Below are positions 59,908-64,000 of a DNA stretch of 64,000 nucleotides, in pieces. Source of the DNA: Alphaproteobacteria bacterium (GTDB taxonomy: Bacteria; Pseudomonadota; Alphaproteobacteria; Micavibrionales; Micavibrionaceae). Each line of letters starts with the position of its first letter. Position 1 is the first letter of the stretch. A program made the translations under genes and the position numbers. The notes under the pieces are model-generated. The model was not told the origin of the DNA and made no database searches. It was given only the letters and a program-made list of their open reading frames with translations. The stretch is from positions 17,911 through 81,910 of the forward strand of contig JAJFGW010000035.1 in NCBI GenBank assembly GCA_021775915.1, given 5' to 3'.

Positions 59908-61908
59908 ATGACCGGACAGGCTGCCATCATGAACAACGAGCAAAACAATCCTGATTACAAAAATATGGCCAATGCCATCCGCGCCCTTTCCATGGACGCT
60001 GTGCAAAAAGCAAATTCCGGCCACCCCGGCATGCCGATGGGAATGGCTGATGTTGCGACCGTCCTATTCAGCAAATATATGAAATTCGATCCGCGCAATC
60101 CGCTTTGGCCAGACCGCGACCGTTTTGTTTTATCCGCAGGTCACGGCTCAATGCTGCTTTATTCCCTACTCTATTTGACCGGCTACGAAAAAATGACAAT
60201 GGAGGAAATAAAAAATTTCCGCCAGCTCCACAGCTTAACCCCCGGACACCCGGAAGTTATGCCGCGCGTTGGTATCGAAACAACAACCGGCCCTCTGGGG
60301 CAAGGCATCTCCACAGCAGTCGGCTTTGCGCTAGCCGAACGTATCATGGCCGCCCGCTTTGATGACCTCGTAGACCACAACACCTATGTCATTGCCAGTG
60401 ATGGTGACTTAATGGAAGGGATCAGCCACGAAGCCTGCGCCCTTGCCGGACACCTGAAACTGGACAAGCTGATCGTTCTCTATGATGACAACGGCATCTC
60501 GATTGACGGTCCGACCTCCCTTTCCTATTCCGACGATGTACCAAAACGTTTCGAAGCCTATGGCTGGGATGTCCAGACAGTCGACGGTCACGATACAGCG
60601 CGCATTGACCAGGCGATCGCTCAGGCACGGTCATCCGACACACCAAGCATTATATGCTGCAAAACCCATATTGGTTTTGGCGCACCCACCAAACAAGACT
60701 CCTCCTCCTCCCACGGCGCCCCTCTAGGCATCGAGGAAATCAAAGGAACGCGGGAAAATCTGGATTGGCCACACGAGCCCTTTGATATTCCGCTCGAAAT
60801 TATGGAGCTCTGGCGCATGATTGGCGAGCGCAACCATACTGATTTTGAGGAATGGGAAACAGCGCTGGAACAAAACCGCTACAAAGATGAATTTAAAAAT
60901 GTTCTAGACGGCGACATTGCCGCTCTTATTCAGCCCGTCATAGCAAAATTAAAAACTGACTTCGGCACAGAAAAACCAAAACTGGCCACACGGCAATGTT
61001 CGGGAAAAGTGCTGGAACAACTAATTCCGGCGCTGCCGTTTTTAATTGGCGGCTCTGCCGATTTGACAGGCTCTGTGAACACTAAAATAGATGGCCCGCA
61101 AATTATCAACAAAGACAATTACGGCGGCCAGTATATTTATTACGGTGTCCGCGAACATGGCATGGCCGCAGTCATGAACGGTATGACCTTGCATGGAGGC
61201 CCAATTCCCTACGCCGGAACATTCCTGCAATTCTGCGATTACAGCCGCCCGGCGATCCGCCTTGGGGCTCTGATGAAACAGCGCGTCATTCACGTCATGA
61301 CACACGACTCAATCGGTCTTGGCGAAGACGGCCCGACCCACCAGCCGGTGGAACACCTTGCCGCCCTGCGCGCCATTCCAAATCTGGCCGTTATGCGCCC
61401 GTGCGATGGCATTGAAACGGCGGAGTGCTGGGAAATATCCTTAAACCGCAAACACGGCCCGAGCGTACTGGCTCTCACCAGACAAGGCCTGCCGACCTTG
61501 CGCGAGAACACAGAAGAAAACCTTAGTGCCAAAGGCGCTTATATTCTGGCTGATAGTGACGGTGAACCAAAAGTCACAATCTTTGCGTCCGGCTCAGAAG
61601 TCCACTTGGCTATCGAAGCTAAAATGCAGCTTGATTTGATCGGCGCAAACACCCGCGTTGTTTCCGTTCCCTGCATGGATTTATTCTTTGAACAGGATGG
61701 CGAATACCAACAAAGCCTTCTTTGCAACGACAGTATTAAAATCGCCGTAGAAGCCGCCATCCGTCAGGGGTGGGACCGCTTCATCGGCGGCCACGGCAGC
61801 TTCATCGGCATGAACAGCTTCGGCGAATCCGCCCCCGCCGACGTGCTCTATAAACATTTTGGTATAACAACCGAGGCTGTCGTCGAAGCAGCTAAAGAAA
61901 AACTATAA
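59908..61908 (+). CDS. tkt: Transketolase
   Basis: ANAIRALSMDAVQKANSGHPGMPMGMADVA, TPGHPE, GPLGQGISTAVGFA, DLTGSVNT, YGVREHGMAAVMNG; start may be the internal MNNEQ. Confidence 0.97.
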   Translation: MTGQAAIMNNEQNNPDYKNMANAIRALSMDAVQKANSGHPGMPMGMADVATVLFSKYMKFDPRNPLWPDRDRFVLSAGHGSMLLYSLLYLTGYEKMTMEEIKNFRQLHSLTPGHPEVMPRVGIETTTGPLGQGISTAVGFALAERIMAARFDDLVDHNTYVIASDGDLMEGISHEACALAGHLKLDKLIVLYDDNGISIDGPTSLSYSDDVPKRFEAYGWDVQTVDGHDTARIDQAIAQARSSDTPSIICCKTHIGFGAPTKQDSSSSHGAPLGIEEIKGTRENLDWPHEPFDIPLEIMELWRMIGERNHTDFEEWETALEQNRYKDEFKNVLDGDIAALIQPVIAKLKTDFGTEKPKLATRQCSGKVLEQLIPALPFLIGGSADLTGSVNTKIDGPQIINKDNYGGQYIYYGVREHGMAAVMNGMTLHGGPIPYAGTFLQFCDYSRPAIRLGALMKQRVIHVMTHDSIGLGEDGPTHQPVEHLAALRAIPNLAVMRPCDGIETAECWEISLNRKHGPSVLALTRQGLPTLRENTEENLSAKGAYILADSDGEPKVTIFASGSEVHLAIEAKMQLDLIGANTRVVSVPCMDLFFEQDGEYQQSLLCNDSIKIAVEAAIRQGWDRFIGGHGSFIGMNSFGESAPADVLYKHFGITTEAVVEAAKEKL

Positions 61909-61938
61909 AACGCAAAGGACGCAAAGTAGCGCAAAGTT
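61908..61938 (+). repeat. Left 31-bp terminal inverted repeat of GxxExxY cassette
   Basis: AAACGCAAAGGACGCAAAGTAGCGCAAAGTT; 29/31 identical to reverse complement of 62347..62377. Confidence 0.95.
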
Positions 61939-62358
61939 ATGGCTGAGATAATTGAAATATCGGAGCACACGAACAGACTATCGAAAGAGATTCTGGACAC
62001 CTGTTTTTATATCCACACAAAACTGGGACCGGGCTTGCTTGAAAGCGTTTATGAAGATTGTCTTTTTCATTTTTTGACAGCAAAAAAAATAAAAGTGGAA
62101 CGGCAAAAACTTCTACCTATATCCATTGATGACTTCGTCGTACCAACGGGCTTAAAACTCGACTTACTGGTTGAAGATGAAGTTATAGTAGAATTAAAAG
62201 CTGTGGAGCGTTTTATCCCCGTGCATGAAGCACAGCTACACACTTACCTAAAACTTTCCGGCAGGCCGCTAGGCCTATTAATTAACTTCAATACAAAATC
62301 ACTGAAAGATGGAATTAGACGCATAGCCATGACAAGACCTCTAAAAAACTTTGCGTGA
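61939..62358 (+). CDS. GxxExxY protein (PD-(D/E)XK nuclease-like)
   Basis: [14 protein letters not shown] (GxxExxY), [47 protein letters not shown]. Confidence 0.93.
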   Translation: MAEIIEISEHTNRLSKEILDTCFYIHTKLGPGLLESVYEDCLFHFLTAKKIKVERQKLLPISIDDFVVPTGLKLDLLVEDEVIVELKAVERFIPVHEAQLHTYLKLSGRPLGLLINFNTKSLKDGIRRIAMTRPLKNFA

Positions 62359-62377
62359 CTTTGCGTCCTTTGCGTTT
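62347..62377 (-). repeat. Right 31-bp terminal inverted repeat of GxxExxY cassette
   Basis: AACTTTGCGTGACTTTGCGTCCTTTGCGTTT; contains the GxxExxY stop codon at 62356-62358. Confidence 0.95.
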
Positions 62378-62402
62378 AAAAAATATAAAGGAGAACCACA
62401 AT

Positions 62403-63443
62403 ATGACTTTAAAAGTAGCAATTAACGGATTTGGACGCATTGGCCGTCTGGTTTTCAGAGCATGGATTGAATCAGGCCGCGACGATATTGAAATTGTCGC
62501 CATCAACGATTTGGCTGACATCAAGACCAACGCGCATTTGCTCAAATATGACACCGTACATGGCACTTCGCCTTTTGAAGTCACAACCGAAGGCGACGAT
62601 ACAATCATCGCAAACGGCAAAAAAATTAAATGTACGCAGGAACGCAATCCTGCCGCCCTACCATGGGGCGACATGGACATTGATATTGCCTTTGAATGTA
62701 CCGGTATTTTCACCAGCCGCGAAGGCGCTGAAAAACACCTGCAAGCAGGCGCTAAAAAAGTGCTCATCTCCGCTCCCGCAAAAGGCGAAGATTTAACCGT
62801 AGTTTACGGCGTTAACAGCGACCAAATCACACCGGAGCATAAAATTATTTCCAATGCTTCCTGTACCACGAACTGTCTTGCGCCTGTGGCTTATGTCCTG
62901 AACAAAAAAATCGGCATTGAAAGCGGTTTCATGACCACAATCCATAGCTATACCGGCGATCAGCGTATTGTTGATACCATGCATAGCGACTTGCACCGCG
63001 CCCGCTCCGGTGCCTTGAACATGATCCCGACCTCAACCGGAGCCGCAAAAGCCGTTGGTAAAGTACTGCCGGAACTCGACGGCAAGCTTGATGGCGTTTC
63101 CATGCGCGTGCCAACACCAAATGTCTCGGTCGTTGATTTGAATTTCATCGCCAGTCGCGACACAACGGTCGATGAAGTGAACAGCATCATAAAAGAATTT
63201 GCCGGTGGCGATCTTGAAGGCGTGCTCGGTTGCTATGATGAACCTCTTGTTTCAAGCGACTTCAACCACAACCCGCTTTCCTCGATTTTCTCGCTGGAAG
63301 GCACAAAGGTCATTGGTAGCAAGCAAGTCCGTATCATGAGCTGGTATGATAATGAATGGGGCTTTTCCAGCCGCATGCTCGACACCGCCACAAAAATGCA
63401 CGCTGTCGGTTATAATAACGAACAGGCCGAAGCGGCGGAGTAA
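62403..63443 (+). CDS. gap: Glyceraldehyde-3-phosphate dehydrogenase
   Basis: [44 protein letters not shown]. Confidence 0.97.
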   Translation: MTLKVAINGFGRIGRLVFRAWIESGRDDIEIVAINDLADIKTNAHLLKYDTVHGTSPFEVTTEGDDTIIANGKKIKCTQERNPAALPWGDMDIDIAFECTGIFTSREGAEKHLQAGAKKVLISAPAKGEDLTVVYGVNSDQITPEHKIISNASCTTNCLAPVAYVLNKKIGIESGFMTTIHSYTGDQRIVDTMHSDLHRARSGALNMIPTSTGAAKAVGKVLPELDGKLDGVSMRVPTPNVSVVDLNFIASRDTTVDEVNSIIKEFAGGDLEGVLGCYDEPLVSSDFNHNPLSSIFSLEGTKVIGSKQVRIMSWYDNEWGFSSRMLDTATKMHAVGYNNEQAEAAE

Positions 63444-63451
63444 TTTGCCCA

Positions 63452-63826
63452 CTATTTCAAAACGGGCTTGTTCTCCAAATTAATAGGAACAGGGATATCA
63501 GACCCAATGGATGAAGCTGTAGTGATGCTCACTACAGTACCATCGGACAAAGTTACATTCTGCACGTGCTCATTAAAACTAACAACAGCCTGCTTGCTCG
63601 TTATTTGATCTGATTCACCAGTGTAGCGAAAATTATAATCACCGAACTCGTTTTTGTTAATGTATTGAAAATCCTCTTTGGATGAGAGATCACCAACTGT
63701 AATCCCTACCTCTTTCCAATCTCCCCCTTCGGAATTGGATCCTCTCAGGACTGCAGGCTTCTCTCTTTTGCTATTATCATCTCTTGGATCGCCTGTTTCA
63801 GGCATACTTATTATCAGATTTTGCAC
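63452..63826 (-). CDS. Hypothetical protein
   Basis: 124-aa ORF in region without competing coding signal; no recognised family. Confidence 0.45.
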   Translation of the reverse strand: MQNLIISMPETGDPRDDNSKREKPAVLRGSNSEGGDWKEVGITVGDLSSKEDFQYINKNEFGDYNFRYTGESDQITSKQAVVSFNEHVQNVTLSDGTVVSITTASSIGSDIPVPINLENKPVLK

Positions 63827-63969
63827 TATACCGCCTCCGTTGTTTTGTATATCGAAGTTAGGATCGTACAGTCTTTTTCTTATTATGTCAATAAAATATT
63901 TTAGCTATGGAATATATTCCTAATTTATGCTATTGTAGAACGATCAACAGAAGATTTGCGCTTTTTTGT

Positions 63970-63999
63970 CGTCATTGCGAGCAAAGCGAAGCAATCCAG
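63970..63999. repeat. Partial copy of GTCATTGCGAG...GCAATCCAG interspersed repeat, cut by window end
   Basis: CGTCATTGCGAGCAAAGCGAAGCAATCCAG matches arms of the 47488..47578 element. Confidence 0.75.
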
Positions 64000-64000
64000 A

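Larger units (their letters stand above)
61908..62377. mobile_element. 470-bp inverted-repeat-bounded single-gene GxxExxY cassette
   Basis: Inverted repeats exactly bound one ORF; sits between tkt stop and gap RBS; no transposase inside. Confidence 0.6.

Overview
Chromosomal window from an alphaproteobacterium, judged from gene content and order: ccrM, SMC/DciA neighbourhood, split F0 ATP synthase operon with b and b' subunits, tol-ruv-yebC order, zapA/6S/5-FCL. It is gene-dense and mostly housekeeping. Minus-strand block tatD-metG-holB-tmk-dacC-rlpA-mltB; tRNA-Ser(UGA) and a chemoreceptor; an accessory metabolic island (BKACE, SDRs, glycerate kinase, HAD phosphatase, SMP-30-like lactonase, SQR); rplU-rpmA-obgE, pepA, pepN, YqaJ nuclease, rnhB, ccrM, folB, mutY, dciA-like, efp, suhB, dsbA, smc; atpIBEF'F-nadD-rsfS-rlmH-envC-ctpA-rppH; tolQRAB, ybgC, ruvCAB, yebC; response regulator pair, ymdB, 5-FCL, rocD-like, zapA, tkt, gap. 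The most unusual signals are: (1) a 470-bp cassette between tkt and gap made of a single GxxExxY (PD-(D/E)XK-like) gene bounded by 31-bp inverted repeats (29/31 identical), each with three CGCAAAG units, the right repeat supplying the gene's last codons and stop; (2) seven GANTC sites in 96 bp directly upstream of ccrM, six of them in three pairs with exactly 11-bp spacing; (3) a probable unannotated 6S RNA upstream of 5-FCL; (4) a structured unexplained intergenic region between nadD and rsfS. No CRISPR array, prophage, or transposase gene was seen. All calls come from reading the sequence; no database search was run.
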